Shown here piece after piece: positions 52,446 through 62,546 of a DNA stretch of 64,000 nucleotides. The translations under genes were made by a program, and so were the position numbers. Under the pieces are notes generated by a model that saw only the letters and a list, made by a program, of their open reading frames with translations, made no database searches and was not told the origin of the DNA. This stretch comes from Streptomyces roseifaciens (GTDB taxonomy: Bacteria; Actinomycetota; Actinomycetes; Streptomycetales; Streptomycetaceae): the NCBI RefSeq assembly GCF_001445655.1, contig NZ_LNBE01000002.1, forward strand, positions 1-64,000, written 5' to 3'. Within the stretch, counting starts at the first letter, position 1. Each line of letters starts with the position of its first letter.

Positions 52446-53882
52446 TCACGCTCCGCCGCGGCGCAGCGCCACCGGCGGCAGGAACTCGCCCCGCAGCGTC
52501 CGGTGCCACCAGGCGCCGGACTCCCGCCGCTCCTGCCACGTGGTGAAGCGGTAGAGGTACAGCCGCGCCCGCACGTGGGTCGGCGGGGCGCCGGGGAAGG
52601 GGTTGTGCCGCAGCAGCCGCAGCGTGGCCCGGTCGCCCGTCAGCAGCCGCTCCATGAAGGGGCCGAACCACGGCTCGGCGTAGGCCGGGGAGATCCCGGC
52701 GAACCACATCATCCAGTCGAGCCGCAGGTGGTACGGGGCGTACTGGCGGGGCAGCCGCCCCAGGTCGCCGGGCTTGCCCTTGAAGCCGTACTCCTTCCAC
52801 ACCGTGTCCGGCCCGACCCGCTCCTCGTCGGTGCCCTCGACCACCACCTCGTAGCGCCTGCGGTTGATGCTGCCGAACGCGCCGTAGGTGTTGACCAGGT
52901 GGAAGGCGTTGAAGGACATGTTCATCCGCTGCTGCCGCGAGAGCATGTTGCGCACCGGCCACCAGCTCAGTACGGCCACGAGCGCGGTCGCGGCGAGGAC
53001 GAGGACCTCGTACCAGCCCGGGGGAGGGGGCGCCGGGGAGTGCGCCGGCAGGCCGAGGAGCTCCGCGGCCGCGGCGCCGTCGACCGCCGAGAGGGCCATG
53101 ACGATGGTCAGCCAGTTGAGCCAGGAGAAGTTGCCGGAGGCGACGAGCCAGAGCTGGGTGCAGATGATCACGGCGGCGGCGATGCTCGCGACGGGCTGCG
53201 GGGTGAAGAGCGCGACCGGCACGACGAGCTGGGCGACGTGGTTGGCGGCCGTCTCCACGCGGTGCAGCGGCCGTGGCAGGCGGTGGAAGTACCAGCTCAG
53301 CGGGCCCGGCATGGGCTGGGTCTCGTGGTGGTAGTACAGGCAGGTCAGGTCCCGCCAGCAGGGGTCGCCGCGCATCTTGATCAGCCCCGCGCCGAACTCG
53401 ACGCGGAAGACCAGCCAGCGCATCAGCCACAGCACGAGGACCGGCGGGTCCGTGCGGGCGTTGCCCAGGAACACCGCGAGGAAGCCGGCCTCCAGCAGCA
53501 GCGACTCCCACCCGAAGCCGTACCAGGTCTGGCCCACGTTGACGATCGACAGGTACATCACCCACAGGGCGGCCCACATCGCCATCGCCGCCCACAGCGG
53601 CACCGCGTCCGCCGCACCCGCCGCCACCGCCGCCGACAGTGCCGCGCCCGCCCACGCCCACACCGCGAAGAACCGGTCCGAATAGTGCAGGTGGAAGACG
53701 CCCGGGGCCCTGCGGAAGGGCACGTGGCGCACGAGGCGCGGCACCGGCAGCATGCCCCGTTCGCCGATCAGCGCGCGGAACTGGAGGGCCGCCGCCAGGA
53801 AGGCGACGAGGTAGATCCCGGCGAGCGCACGCTGCAGCACCAGCCTGCTCAGCCAGTACCCGGAGACCGTGAACCACTCCAT
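52446..53882 (-). CDS. Lipase maturation factor family membrane protein
   Basis: A 478-residue polytopic protein with about ten helices. Family marks include FGAGLIKMRGDPCWRDLTCLYYHHETQPMPGPLSWYFH and the late block NTYGAFGSINRRRYEVVVEGT and FKGKPGDLGRLPRQYAPYHLRLDWMMWFA. Animal LMF1 helps lipases fold in the ER; the bacterial role is unknown. Divergent from the SpoIIE regulator with 70 bases between them. Confidence 0.9.
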   Translation of the reverse strand: MEWFTVSGYWLSRLVLQRALAGIYLVAFLAAALQFRALIGERGMLPVPRLVRHVPFRRAPGVFHLHYSDRFFAVWAWAGAALSAAVAAGAADAVPLWAAMAMWAALWVMYLSIVNVGQTWYGFGWESLLLEAGFLAVFLGNARTDPPVLVLWLMRWLVFRVEFGAGLIKMRGDPCWRDLTCLYYHHETQPMPGPLSWYFHRLPRPLHRVETAANHVAQLVVPVALFTPQPVASIAAAVIICTQLWLVASGNFSWLNWLTIVMALSAVDGAAAAELLGLPAHSPAPPPPGWYEVLVLAATALVAVLSWWPVRNMLSRQQRMNMSFNAFHLVNTYGAFGSINRRRYEVVVEGTDEERVGPDTVWKEYGFKGKPGDLGRLPRQYAPYHLRLDWMMWFAGISPAYAEPWFGPFMERLLTGDRATLRLLRHNPFPGAPPTHVRARLYLYRFTTWQERRESGAWWHRTLRGEFLPPVALRRGGA

Positions 53883-53952
53883 GGCGTATCCGTACCACTC
53901 CGGAGTGCGTAGTCACATCGAAGAAACGGGCAAAAGGTGTCAGAGTAGCTCT

Positions 53953-56064
53953 ATGGTTGATCGGGGAGCGACGCCTGCCTCCGCACCGGCGGGTTCCGTG
54001 CCGGACGACTGGCCCGCTCGCCCGGAGCTCACCCTCGCCCTCAACCGCATGGGCGGCTTCGACTGGGACCTCGACACCGGCGTGCTGCACATGGACGCCT
54101 CGGCCCTGGAGCTCTTCGACCTGTCCCCCGAAGAGTTCAACGGCCGCCTCTCGGGCCTGGCCGACAAGCTGCCCCGCGCCGACGCCGCCGATCTCGACGC
54201 CCAGGTCACCCGCGCCCTGAAGGAGGGCCGCGAGACCTACAGCGCCTACTACCGCATCCGCGCCCCCGACGGCAGCCTGCACTGGACGTACACCCAGGGC
54301 CGGATCCGGCGCGACGGGGAGGGCCACCCGCACCGCATCATCGGCATCGTCCGCGACGCCGCCGAGGAGCTCGGCCACTCGATCGGCAGACGCGACGAGA
54401 ACCGGCTCTCGCACACCACCATCGTGGAGACCCTCACCGCGGCCCTCGCCCACGCGCGCACCGTCCAGGACGTCGTCGACTTCTTCCGCGACGACCGGGC
54501 CGTCCAGCACCTCGGCTCCGACCTGCTCGTCCTCGGCATCGTCGAGACCGGCCGGATCCACATGGTCGCCGAGGGGCCCGGCGAGCACTACATCCCGGGC
54601 ACCCGCTGGACCCGCATCGACGACAACTTCCCCATGAGCGAGGTCATCCGCACGATGGCCCCGCGCTTCATCGAGTCCCGCGACGAGTTCGCCCGCTCCT
54701 ACCCCTGGCTGTGGGAGCGCATCAAGGACACCGGCATCTCCTCCGCCGCCTACCTCCCGCTCATCGCCCAGGCCCGCCCCGTCGGGGCCATCGGGCTGCT
54801 CTACCGGGAGACCCGCGGCTTCACCCAGCAGGAGCGCAACCTGCTCATCGCCCTCTCCAGCAGCCTCTCCCAGTCCATCGCCCGCGCCATGCTCTACGAC
54901 CAGGAGCACGACCTCGCCGAGGGCCTCCAGCAGTCCATGCTGCCGCGCCGCATCCCCGAGGTCCCCGGCGCGCAGATCGCCGTCCGCTACCGCTCGGCCC
55001 GCATGGGCCGCGACATCGGCGGCGACTGGTACGACGTGATCCCGCTGCCCGGCGGCCGGGTCGGCGCCGTCATCGGCGACGTCCAGGGGCACGACACCCA
55101 GGCCGCCGCCGTCATGGGCCAGCTGCGCATCGTCCTGCGGGCGTACGCCACCGAGGGGCACGCCCCGGCGACCGTCATGGCCCGCGCCTCCTCCTTCCTC
55201 CACGAGCTCGACACCGACCGCTTCGCCACCTGCGCCTACGCCGAGGCCGACCTGTCCACCGGCGTCGTCCAGCTGGTGCGCGCGGGCCACATCGACCCCC
55301 TGCTGCGGCACACCGACGGCACCTGCCGGCGCCTGCCCGTCTCCGGGGGGCTGCCGCTCGGCCTCTCGGCCGAGTTCGGCCGGCTCGACTACCCCGTGAC
55401 CACGGTGGAGATCGACCCCGGCGAGACCCTGCTGATGTTCACCGACGGCCTCGTCGAACAGCCCGGGTCCGACCTCGACGAAGGCATGCAGCGGCTGTCC
55501 GCGATCGTCCGCGACGGTCCCTACGAGCTCCACCAGCTGGCCGACCGGCTGTGCGACGTGATCGGCGAACGCGTCGGCGAGGACGACATGGCCGTCCTGC
55601 TGCTGCGCCGCCAGGGCGCGGCCACCCAGGGCGGCGGCCGGCTCCAGCAGCACATCGCCCCGGCCGACCCCGAGGCCCTCTCCGCGGCCCGCCACATGAT
55701 CCGCGCGGCGGTACGGGCCTGGGGCGCGCGCGAGCGGTCCGACGAGATCGAGCTGGTCGCCGACGAGCTGGTGACCAACGCCCTGCTCCACACCGACGGC
55801 GCGGCCGTGGTCACCATCCGCATCATCACCGGCCCCGAGCGGCGGGTGCGCGTCGACGTCGAGGACAAGTCCAGCACGCTGCCGCGCCGCCGGGAGCCGG
55901 GGGAGTCGGGGGTCTCGGGGCGGGGCCTGCTGCTGGTCGACCGGCTCGCCGACGTGTGGGGGGTCGAGTCCCGCGGCTCGGGGAAGTGCGTGTGGTGCGA
56001 GTTCGTGGTCCCGGGGCGGCACGAAGGCACCCGGACGGTGTCGGGGGCGCCGGAATCCGGCTGA
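53953..56064 (+). CDS. PAS-GAF-PP2C phosphatase-HATPase regulator
   Basis: A 703-residue cytoplasmic regulator. A PAS domain (about 25-140; GGFDWDLDTGVLHMDASAL), a GAF domain (about 150-315), a SpoIIE-type PP2C phosphatase (about 330-545; RDIGGDWYDVIPLPGG, GDVQGHDTQAAAVM and GEDDMAVLLL), and a Spo0F/RsbW-type HATPase (about 570-690; ELVADELVTNALLH). It can remove phosphate from an anti-anti-sigma factor and rephosphorylate it, tuning a sigma factor to a PAS or GAF signal. The start is ATG 53953. It is divergent from the lipase maturation factor. Confidence 0.9.
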   Translation: MVDRGATPASAPAGSVPDDWPARPELTLALNRMGGFDWDLDTGVLHMDASALELFDLSPEEFNGRLSGLADKLPRADAADLDAQVTRALKEGRETYSAYYRIRAPDGSLHWTYTQGRIRRDGEGHPHRIIGIVRDAAEELGHSIGRRDENRLSHTTIVETLTAALAHARTVQDVVDFFRDDRAVQHLGSDLLVLGIVETGRIHMVAEGPGEHYIPGTRWTRIDDNFPMSEVIRTMAPRFIESRDEFARSYPWLWERIKDTGISSAAYLPLIAQARPVGAIGLLYRETRGFTQQERNLLIALSSSLSQSIARAMLYDQEHDLAEGLQQSMLPRRIPEVPGAQIAVRYRSARMGRDIGGDWYDVIPLPGGRVGAVIGDVQGHDTQAAAVMGQLRIVLRAYATEGHAPATVMARASSFLHELDTDRFATCAYAEADLSTGVVQLVRAGHIDPLLRHTDGTCRRLPVSGGLPLGLSAEFGRLDYPVTTVEIDPGETLLMFTDGLVEQPGSDLDEGMQRLSAIVRDGPYELHQLADRLCDVIGERVGEDDMAVLLLRRQGAATQGGGRLQQHIAPADPEALSAARHMIRAAVRAWGARERSDEIELVADELVTNALLHTDGAAVVTIRIITGPERRVRVDVEDKSSTLPRRREPGESGVSGRGLLLVDRLADVWGVESRGSGKCVWCEFVVPGRHEGTRTVSGAPESG

Positions 56065-56186
56065 TCCGTACGTCACCTGACAGAGCGTCCGATCGTTGCC
56101 CCAGTCACTCGGAATTGCGTATTACGCGCCGATCCGGGTCAACTGTGCTCTCCACCCCCCAAGATCACGAAAAGGGTTCCGAGAGC

Positions 56187-57185
56187 ATGCGAAGACTCAC
56201 CCCCTTCGTCCTCCTCGGTGCGACCGCCCTGGCCGCGCCGATGCTGATGACCGTTCAGGCGCCGCCCGCCCGTGCGTTCGGCACCGTCAACACCCTCGGC
56301 CAGCACGCCGAGCACGAGCGCATCACGCGTGCGGCCCTGGCCTGCCCGCCCGGCACCCCCTCCGACGGCAGCTGCTTCGAGCCCCGCTCCCTCGACCAGA
56401 TAGCCGGCCGCGGCGGCACCTTCGGCGCCGTCGGGGCCCCCGACACCGACGAGGTCCTCAGCCCGGCCGCCCACTGCGACAACGCCGACCACCTCGACCA
56501 GCCCGGCTACGCCCGCACCCGCGACCAGGCGACCAAGGAGCTGCTCGCCTGCGTCGCCCGCCTGCAGGCCCGCTTCGCCGAAGGCGTCACCGCCGCAGGC
56601 TCCACCCTCGCCGCCGACGGCACCGTCGCCGCCCGCGAGGCCGACCTCGCCAAGGACTGCACCTTCACCCTCGGCGTGCCCGGCCGCAACAAGTGCGAGG
56701 CCGTCGAGGCCTTCGGCCGCGTCCTCCACGGCGTCCAGGACTTCTACTCGCACAGCAACTGGACCGACAAGGCCGACCCCGGCCGCCCCACCGGCAAGAA
56801 CAACCCGCCCGGGCTGAACCTCCCCGCCCCCTCCCCGCTGTTCGCCCTCGGCAGCGGGCAGCCGCCGCACAGCTCGGCCGTGCCCGCCGGCCTCACCACC
56901 GGCTGCTTCTCCCTCGTGCCCCTCGGCTGCTCCGGCCGCGTCCAGCACGGCGACCTCAACAAGGACAACGGCCTCGTCGACGCCGTCACCGGCGCCACGA
57001 GCAGCCCCGGCACCGCGCGCGGCAAGACCGGCGCCAACTTCGACCGGGCCGTCCAGGGCGCCATCGCCGACACCCGCCGGCAGTGGGCCGACTTCCGCAC
57101 CGCCCTCGTCACCCGCTACGGCAAGGAGCGCGGCGAGCGCGCCGCGTGTGTGCTGACGCACGACGAACCGGCCCGCACCTGTTGA
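56187..57185 (+). CDS. Secreted CinY/HET-C-like protein
   Basis: A 332-residue exported protein: signal peptide to about residue 30 (PPARAFG), then a mostly helical domain. HAEHERITRAALACP and LHGVQDFYSHSNWTD resemble zinc-dependent phospholipase C/HET-C folds, in which His and Asp residues bind metals. The match to CinY of the cinnamycin cluster is by overall sequence; the function is unproven. Cysteine pairs suggest disulfides. A weak AAAGGG lies before ATG 56187. No lantibiotic genes are nearby. Confidence 0.75.
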   Translation: MRRLTPFVLLGATALAAPMLMTVQAPPARAFGTVNTLGQHAEHERITRAALACPPGTPSDGSCFEPRSLDQIAGRGGTFGAVGAPDTDEVLSPAAHCDNADHLDQPGYARTRDQATKELLACVARLQARFAEGVTAAGSTLAADGTVAAREADLAKDCTFTLGVPGRNKCEAVEAFGRVLHGVQDFYSHSNWTDKADPGRPTGKNNPPGLNLPAPSPLFALGSGQPPHSSAVPAGLTTGCFSLVPLGCSGRVQHGDLNKDNGLVDAVTGATSSPGTARGKTGANFDRAVQGAIADTRRQWADFRTALVTRYGKERGERAACVLTHDEPARTC

Positions 57186-57316
57186 CGCCGATGAGAGCCC
57201 GGCGGTAAGCGCAGTCACGTAACCGACGGGCACATCCTGATCCGGCGACCGGGGCGCCACGGCGAAGAGGCCAAGGTCACAGCAGTTGCCACTGCTGCAG
57301 GGCGCCCCGGCTCCCC

Positions 57317-57322
57317 TAGCCT
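57317..57322 (+). promoter_or_regulatory. -10 box of the mutA-mutB-meaB operon
   Basis: TAGCCT lies seven bases before ATG 57330, so the mut operon mRNA is probably leaderless. I see no clear -35. Confidence 0.5.
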
Positions 57323-57329
57323 TCCCCCC

Positions 57330-59219
57330 ATGACGGTCCTGCCTGACGAAGGCTTCCCCCTGGCCGCCGAGTTCCCGGACCCCACCCGTGAGCAGTGGCA
57401 GCGCCTGGTGGAGGGTGTACTGCGCAAAGCGGGCGCGGCTGACGCATCCGGCCCGGCTGCCGAGGCGGCACTCGCCACCGAACTCCAGGACGGGCTCGTA
57501 ACCGGCCCGCTCTACACCGCCGACGACGCCCCCGCCGCGCCCGGATACCCGGGTTTCCCCCCGTTCGTCCGCGGCGGACGGGCCGAAGGGACGGCCGCGA
57601 CCGGCTGGGACGTGCGCCAGCGCCACGCCCACCCGGACCCGCGGCAGGCCAACGACGCGGTGCTCGCCGACCTGGAGAACGGCGTCACCTCCCTCTGGCT
57701 GACCGCCGGGCCCGCCGGCATCCCCGTCGACGGCATCGCCACCGCCCTCGACGGCGTCTACCTCGACCTCGCCCCCGTCGTCCTCGACGCGGGCGCGGAC
57801 TTCGAGGCGGCCGCCCGGGAACTGCTGCGCCTGTACGACGAGCGCGGCCTCGCCCCCCGCGCCGCCCTCGGCAACCTCGGCGCCGACCCGCTCGGCACCC
57901 TGGCCCGCACCGGCACCGGAGCCGACCCCGAGGCGCCCCTGGCCGCCGCGGCCGCCCTCGCCGCCCTGTGCGCCGACAGCCGGCCCGGCCTGCGCGCCCT
58001 GACCGTCGACGCCCTGCCCTACCACGAGGCCGGCGGGTCCGCCGCCCAGGAGCTCGGCTGCTCGCTGGCCACCGGCGTCGCCTACCTCCGTACGCTCACC
58101 GCCGCCGGGCTGACCGTCGACCAGGCCTGCGCCCAGCTGGAGTTCCGCTACGCGGCCACCGCCGACCAGTTCCTCACCATCGCCAAACTGCGCGCCGCCC
58201 GCCGCCTGTGGGCCCGCGTCGCCGAGGTCAGCGGCGCCGTCACCGCAGGCGCCGCCCAGCGCCAGCACGCGGTCACCTCCACGGTGATGATGACCCGCCG
58301 CGACCCGTGGGTGAACATGCTGCGCACCACCGTCGCCTGCCTCGGCGCGGGCGTGGGCGGCGCCGACGCCGTCACCGTCCTGCCCTTCGACGACGCCATC
58401 GGCCTGCCCGACGCCTTCGCCCGCCGCATCGCCCGCAACACCTCCTCGGTGCTGCTGGAGGAGTCCCACCTGGCCAGGGTCATCGACCCCGCCGGCGGTT
58501 CCTGGTACGTGGAGCGCCTCACCGACGAGCTCGCGCACGCCGCCTGGGCCTGGTTCCAGGAGCTGGAGCGCGCCGGCGGCCAGGCCGCGGCGCTGCGCTC
58601 CGGCCTGGTGGCCGAGCGGCTCGCCGCGACCTGGGCCCGCCGCTCCGCCGACCTGGCGACCCGGCGCGAACCGGTCACCGGCGTCAGCGAGTTCCCGCAC
58701 CTCGGCGAGCAGCCGGTGCAGCGCGAGCCCGTACCCGCGGCCCCCGGCGGCGGCCTGCCCCGGGTCCGGCGCGACGAGGCCTACGAGGCCCTGCGGGCCC
58801 GCTCCGACGCCCACCTCGCCGCGACCGGGGCCCGCCCGCGCGTCTTCCTGGCCGCGCTCGGCCCCGCCGCCGCCCACACCGGCCGCGCCACGTTCGCCGC
58901 CAACCTCTTCCAGGCCGGCGGCATCGAGCCCGTGCACCAGCCCGCCACGGTCGACGCGGAATCCGTCGCCGAGGCGTTCGCGCGCAGCGGCGCCGGGGCG
59001 GCCTGCCTGTGCTCCAGCGACAAGCTCTACGCCGAGCAGGCCGAAGCCGTCGCCGCCGCCCTGAAGGCCGCGGGCGCCGGGCGGGTCCTGCTCGCCGGGA
59101 AGCCCGCCGGCGAGCAGCGGGAGGCGTATCTGCGGGCCGGGGTCGACGAGTTCGTCTTCGCCGGCGGTGACGCGGTCGCCGTCCTCTCCTCCGTCCTCGA
59201 CCGCATGGGAGTGGCGTGA
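57330..59219 (+). CDS. mutA: Methylmalonyl-CoA mutase small subunit
   Basis: A 629-residue subunit without an active cobalamin motif: the region equivalent to DxHxxG reads [19 protein letters not shown]. The barrel domain is kept ([44 protein letters not shown]). It pairs with MutB to make (2R)-methylmalonyl-CoA from succinyl-CoA or the reverse, feeding propionyl-CoA into polyketides and the TCA cycle. First gene of mutA-mutB-meaB. Confidence 0.95.
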   Translation: MTVLPDEGFPLAAEFPDPTREQWQRLVEGVLRKAGAADASGPAAEAALATELQDGLVTGPLYTADDAPAAPGYPGFPPFVRGGRAEGTAATGWDVRQRHAHPDPRQANDAVLADLENGVTSLWLTAGPAGIPVDGIATALDGVYLDLAPVVLDAGADFEAAARELLRLYDERGLAPRAALGNLGADPLGTLARTGTGADPEAPLAAAAALAALCADSRPGLRALTVDALPYHEAGGSAAQELGCSLATGVAYLRTLTAAGLTVDQACAQLEFRYAATADQFLTIAKLRAARRLWARVAEVSGAVTAGAAQRQHAVTSTVMMTRRDPWVNMLRTTVACLGAGVGGADAVTVLPFDDAIGLPDAFARRIARNTSSVLLEESHLARVIDPAGGSWYVERLTDELAHAAWAWFQELERAGGQAAALRSGLVAERLAATWARRSADLATRREPVTGVSEFPHLGEQPVQREPVPAAPGGGLPRVRRDEAYEALRARSDAHLAATGARPRVFLAALGPAAAHTGRATFAANLFQAGGIEPVHQPATVDAESVAEAFARSGAGAACLCSSDKLYAEQAEAVAAALKAAGAGRVLLAGKPAGEQREAYLRAGVDEFVFAGGDAVAVLSSVLDRMGVA

Positions 59220-61423
59220 TGCGCATCCCCGACTTCTCCGGAATCGACCTGGGACCGGCGGACGCCGACCGGGCGGCCGACCCCGGGCACTGGCGCGCGG
59301 CCCTGAAGGAGGCCACCGGCAAGAGCGCCGAGGACCTGGTCTGGGAGACCCCCGAGGGCATCGGCGTCAAGCCGCTCTACACCGCGGACGACCTGCACGG
59401 GCTCGACTTCCTCGGCACGTACCCCGGCATCGCGCCCTACCTGCGCGGCCCGTACCCGACGATGTACGTCAACCAGCCCTGGACCATCCGGCAGTACGCC
59501 GGGTTCTCCACGGCCGAGGAGTCCAACGCCTTCTACCGGCGCAATCTGGCGGCCGGTCAGAAGGGCCTGTCCGTCGCCTTCGACCTGCCGACCCACCGCG
59601 GCTACGACAGCGACCACCCGCGCGTCACCGGCGACGTGGGCATGGCGGGCGTCGCCATCGACTCCATCTACGACATGCGGCAGCTCTTCGACGGCATCCC
59701 GCTGGACAGGATGAGCGTGTCGATGACGATGAACGGCGCGGTGCTGCCGGTCCTCGCCCTCTACATCGTCGCCGCCGAGGAACAGGGCGTACCGCCCGAG
59801 AAGCTGGCCGGGACCATCCAGAACGACATCCTCAAGGAGTTCATGGTCCGCAACACCTACATCTATCCGCCCCGGCCCTCGATGCGGATCATCTCCGACA
59901 TCTTCGCGTACACCTCGCAGAAGATGCCGCGCTACAACTCCATCTCCATCTCCGGCTACCACATCCAGGAGGCCGGGGCCACGGCCGACCTGGAGCTCGC
60001 CTACACCCTCGCCGACGGGGTGGAGTACCTGAAGGCGGGCATCGAAGCGGGCCTGGACGTCGACGCGTTCGCACCCCGGCTCTCCTTCTTCTGGGCGATC
60101 GGCATGAACTTCTTCATGGAGATCGCCAAGCTGCGCGCGGCCCGGCTGCTGTGGGCCCGGCTCGTCAAGCGCTTCGAGCCGCAGAACACCAAGTCGCTGT
60201 CGCTGCGCACCCACTCGCAGACGTCGGGCTGGTCGCTGACCGCGCAGGACGTCTTCAACAACGTGGCCCGCACGTGCGTGGAGGCCATGGCCGCGACCCA
60301 GGGGCACACCCAGTCGCTGCACACCAACGCCCTGGACGAGGCACTCGCCCTGCCCACCGACTTCTCCGCCCGCATCGCCCGCAACACCCAGCTGCTGCTG
60401 CAGCAGGAGTCCGGCACCTGCCGGGTCATCGACCCGTGGGGCGGCAGCGCCTACGTCGAGCGGCTCACCCACGACCTCGCGCGGCGCGCCTGGCAGCACA
60501 TCGAGGAGGTCGAGGCCGCGGGCGGCATGGCCCAGGCCATCGACGCGGGCATCCCCAAGCTGCGCGTCGAGGAGGCCGCGGCCCGCACCCAGGCCCGCAT
60601 CGACTCCGGGCGGCAGCCCGTCATCGGCGTCAACAAGTACCGGGTGGACAGCGACGAGCAGATCGAGGTCCTCAAGGTCGACAACTCCTCCGTGCGCACC
60701 CAGCAGATCGAGAAGCTGCGGCGGCTGCGCGCCGAGCGCGACGAGGCGGCCTGCCAGGACGCCCTGCACGCGCTCACCAGGGCCGCCGAGGCCGGATCCG
60801 GGCAGGGGCTCGAAGGCAACCTCCTCGCCCTGGCCGTGAACGCCGCCCGCGCCAAGGCGACCGTCGGTGAGATCTCCGACGCACTGGAGAAGGTCTACGG
60901 ACGGCACGCCGGGCAGATCCGTACGATCTCCGGTGTGTACCGCGAAGAGGCCGGCCCGTCGTCCGGGGTGGAGCGCACCCGCGCCCTGGTCGAGGCGTTC
61001 GAGCAGGAGGACGGCCGCCGCCCGCGCATCCTCGTCGCCAAGATGGGCCAGGACGGCCACGACCGCGGCCAGAAGGTCATCGCCACCGCCTTCGCCGACC
61101 TCGGCTTCGACGTCGACGTCGGCCCGCTCTTCCAGACGCCCGAGGAGGTCGCCCGGCAGGCGGTGGAGGCCGACGTGCACATCGTCGGCGTCTCCTCCCT
61201 CGCGGCCGGCCACCTCACGCTCGTGCCGGCGCTGCGCGAACAGCTGGCGGAGCAGGGGCGCGAGGACATCATGATCGTCGTCGGCGGCGTCATCCCGCCG
61301 CAGGACGTCCCCACGCTGCTGGAGATGGGCGCCGCCGCGGTCTTCCCGCCCGGCACGGTCATCCCGGACGCCGCCCACGACCTGCTGAAGACCCTCGCCG
61401 GGGTCCTCGGCCACGAACTGTGA
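59219..61423 (+). CDS. mutB: Methylmalonyl-CoA mutase large subunit
   Basis: A 734-residue catalytic subunit. The adenosylcobalamin motif DGHDRG (Asp612, His614, Gly617) with His614 as the lower axial ligand is intact. The substrate tunnel has [16 protein letters not shown] and [16 protein letters not shown]. The ATG at 59219 overlaps the mutA stop by one base; a GTG three bases upstream is also possible. The mutA-mutB pair should be made in equal amounts. Confidence 0.97.
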   Translation: MRIPDFSGIDLGPADADRAADPGHWRAALKEATGKSAEDLVWETPEGIGVKPLYTADDLHGLDFLGTYPGIAPYLRGPYPTMYVNQPWTIRQYAGFSTAEESNAFYRRNLAAGQKGLSVAFDLPTHRGYDSDHPRVTGDVGMAGVAIDSIYDMRQLFDGIPLDRMSVSMTMNGAVLPVLALYIVAAEEQGVPPEKLAGTIQNDILKEFMVRNTYIYPPRPSMRIISDIFAYTSQKMPRYNSISISGYHIQEAGATADLELAYTLADGVEYLKAGIEAGLDVDAFAPRLSFFWAIGMNFFMEIAKLRAARLLWARLVKRFEPQNTKSLSLRTHSQTSGWSLTAQDVFNNVARTCVEAMAATQGHTQSLHTNALDEALALPTDFSARIARNTQLLLQQESGTCRVIDPWGGSAYVERLTHDLARRAWQHIEEVEAAGGMAQAIDAGIPKLRVEEAAARTQARIDSGRQPVIGVNKYRVDSDEQIEVLKVDNSSVRTQQIEKLRRLRAERDEAACQDALHALTRAAEAGSGQGLEGNLLALAVNAARAKATVGEISDALEKVYGRHAGQIRTISGVYREEAGPSSGVERTRALVEAFEQEDGRRPRILVAKMGQDGHDRGQKVIATAFADLGFDVDVGPLFQTPEEVARQAVEADVHIVGVSSLAAGHLTLVPALREQLAEQGREDIMIVVGGVIPPQDVPTLLEMGAAAVFPPGTVIPDAAHDLLKTLAGVLGHEL

Positions 61424-61439
61424 GCAAGGGCTCCTGACG

Positions 61440-62429
61440 ATGGCACGGACGATCGACATCGACGCCTACGTGAAGGGCGTGCTCGACGGCAAGCGCGCGA
61501 TCGTCGCGCGCGCCATCACCCTCGTCGAGTCCACCCGGGCCGACCACCGGGCCCTCGCCCAGCGGATGCTGACCGAACTGCTCCCGCACGCGGGGGCGGC
61601 CCGGCGGATCGGCATCACGGGCGTGCCGGGCGTCGGCAAGTCCACCTTCATCGACGCCTTCGGCACGATGCTCACCGGCTTCGGCCACCGGGTCGCCGTC
61701 CTCGCCGTCGACCCGTCCTCCAGCCGGACCGGCGGCAGCATCCTGGGCGACAAGACCCGCATGGAGCGCCTCGCCGTCGACCCCGCCGCCTTCGTCCGGC
61801 CCTCGCCCACGGCCGGCACCCTCGGCGGCGTGGCCCGGGCCACGCGCGAGACCATCGTCGTCATGGAGGCCGCAGGCCACGACGTCGTGCTCGTGGAGAC
61901 CGTCGGCGTCGGCCAGTCCGAGACCGCCGTCGCCGACATGGTCGACAGCTTCCTCATGCTCACCCTCGCCCGCACCGGCGACCAGCTCCAGGGCATCAAG
62001 AAGGGCGTCCTCGAACTGGCCGACATCGTCGCCGTCAACAAGGCCGACGGTCCCCACGAGCGCGACGCCAAGGCCGCCGCACGCGAACTGGCCGGAGCGC
62101 TGCGCCTGCTGCAGCCGCCGGACGCCGCCTGGAACCCGCCCGTGCTGACCTGCAGCGCCCGCGAGAGCACCGGCCTGGACGTCCTCTGGGACCGGCTTGA
62201 GCAGCACCGGCGCGTCCAGGAGGGCACCGGGGCGCTGGCCGCGCGGCGCCGCGAGCAGCAGGTCGACTGGGTCTGGACGATGGTCCGCGAACAGCTCCTG
62301 AACGAGCTGCGCGACCACCCCGCGGTCCGGGCGGCCGGGCCGGGCATCGAACGGCAGGTGCGCGAGGGCACGCTGCCGGCGAGCCTGGCAGCGGAGCGGC
62401 TGCTGGAGGCGTTCCGCCACAAAGATTAA
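61440..62429 (+). CDS. meaB: Methylmalonyl-CoA mutase-associated GTPase MeaB
   Basis: A 329-residue G-protein chaperone that protects and reloads MutAB with cobalamin. P-loop GVPGVGKST (residues 61-69), [20 protein letters not shown] (switch region), ETVGVGQSE and NKAD. It follows mutB after 16 bases. AAGGG precedes ATG 61440. Confidence 0.95.
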   Translation: MARTIDIDAYVKGVLDGKRAIVARAITLVESTRADHRALAQRMLTELLPHAGAARRIGITGVPGVGKSTFIDAFGTMLTGFGHRVAVLAVDPSSSRTGGSILGDKTRMERLAVDPAAFVRPSPTAGTLGGVARATRETIVVMEAAGHDVVLVETVGVGQSETAVADMVDSFLMLTLARTGDQLQGIKKGVLELADIVAVNKADGPHERDAKAAARELAGALRLLQPPDAAWNPPVLTCSARESTGLDVLWDRLEQHRRVQEGTGALAARRREQQVDWVWTMVREQLLNELRDHPAVRAAGPGIERQVREGTLPASLAAERLLEAFRHKD

Positions 62430-62430
62430 A

Positions 62431-62452
62431 AGCCCGTCCGGCGTTTGAGGAC
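62431..62452 (+). repeat. Dispersed streptomycete 22-base repeat
   Basis: AGCCCGTCCGGCGTTTGAGG and the two bases AC that follow. I recognise this as a short element present in many copies between genes in Streptomyces chromosomes. It starts right after the meaB stop. Its function is unknown; only this copy is seen here. Confidence 0.7.
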
Positions 62453-62546
62453 AAAGGCGGTGCCTCGGGCTCCGGGAACCTCCCGGCTCCACGGCGCGTT
62501 TTCTCCGGACCGGCCGACCCGCGGCCGGAATCCCGGAGGAGCCGCG

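Noticed and set aside
52243..56076. 1277-codon minus-strand frame
   Set aside because: Antisense of the PAS-GAF-PP2C regulator and beyond; no domains recognisable, and codon composition matches a shadow.
54711..56186. Upstream extension of the CinY-like frame through the SpoIIE gene
   Set aside because: The extension is Arg/Pro-rich out-of-frame sequence. The signal peptide at 56187 gives a natural start.
56139..58937. 932-codon minus-strand frame
   Set aside because: Antisense of the CinY-like protein and mutA; Gly/Val/Ala-rich without motifs.
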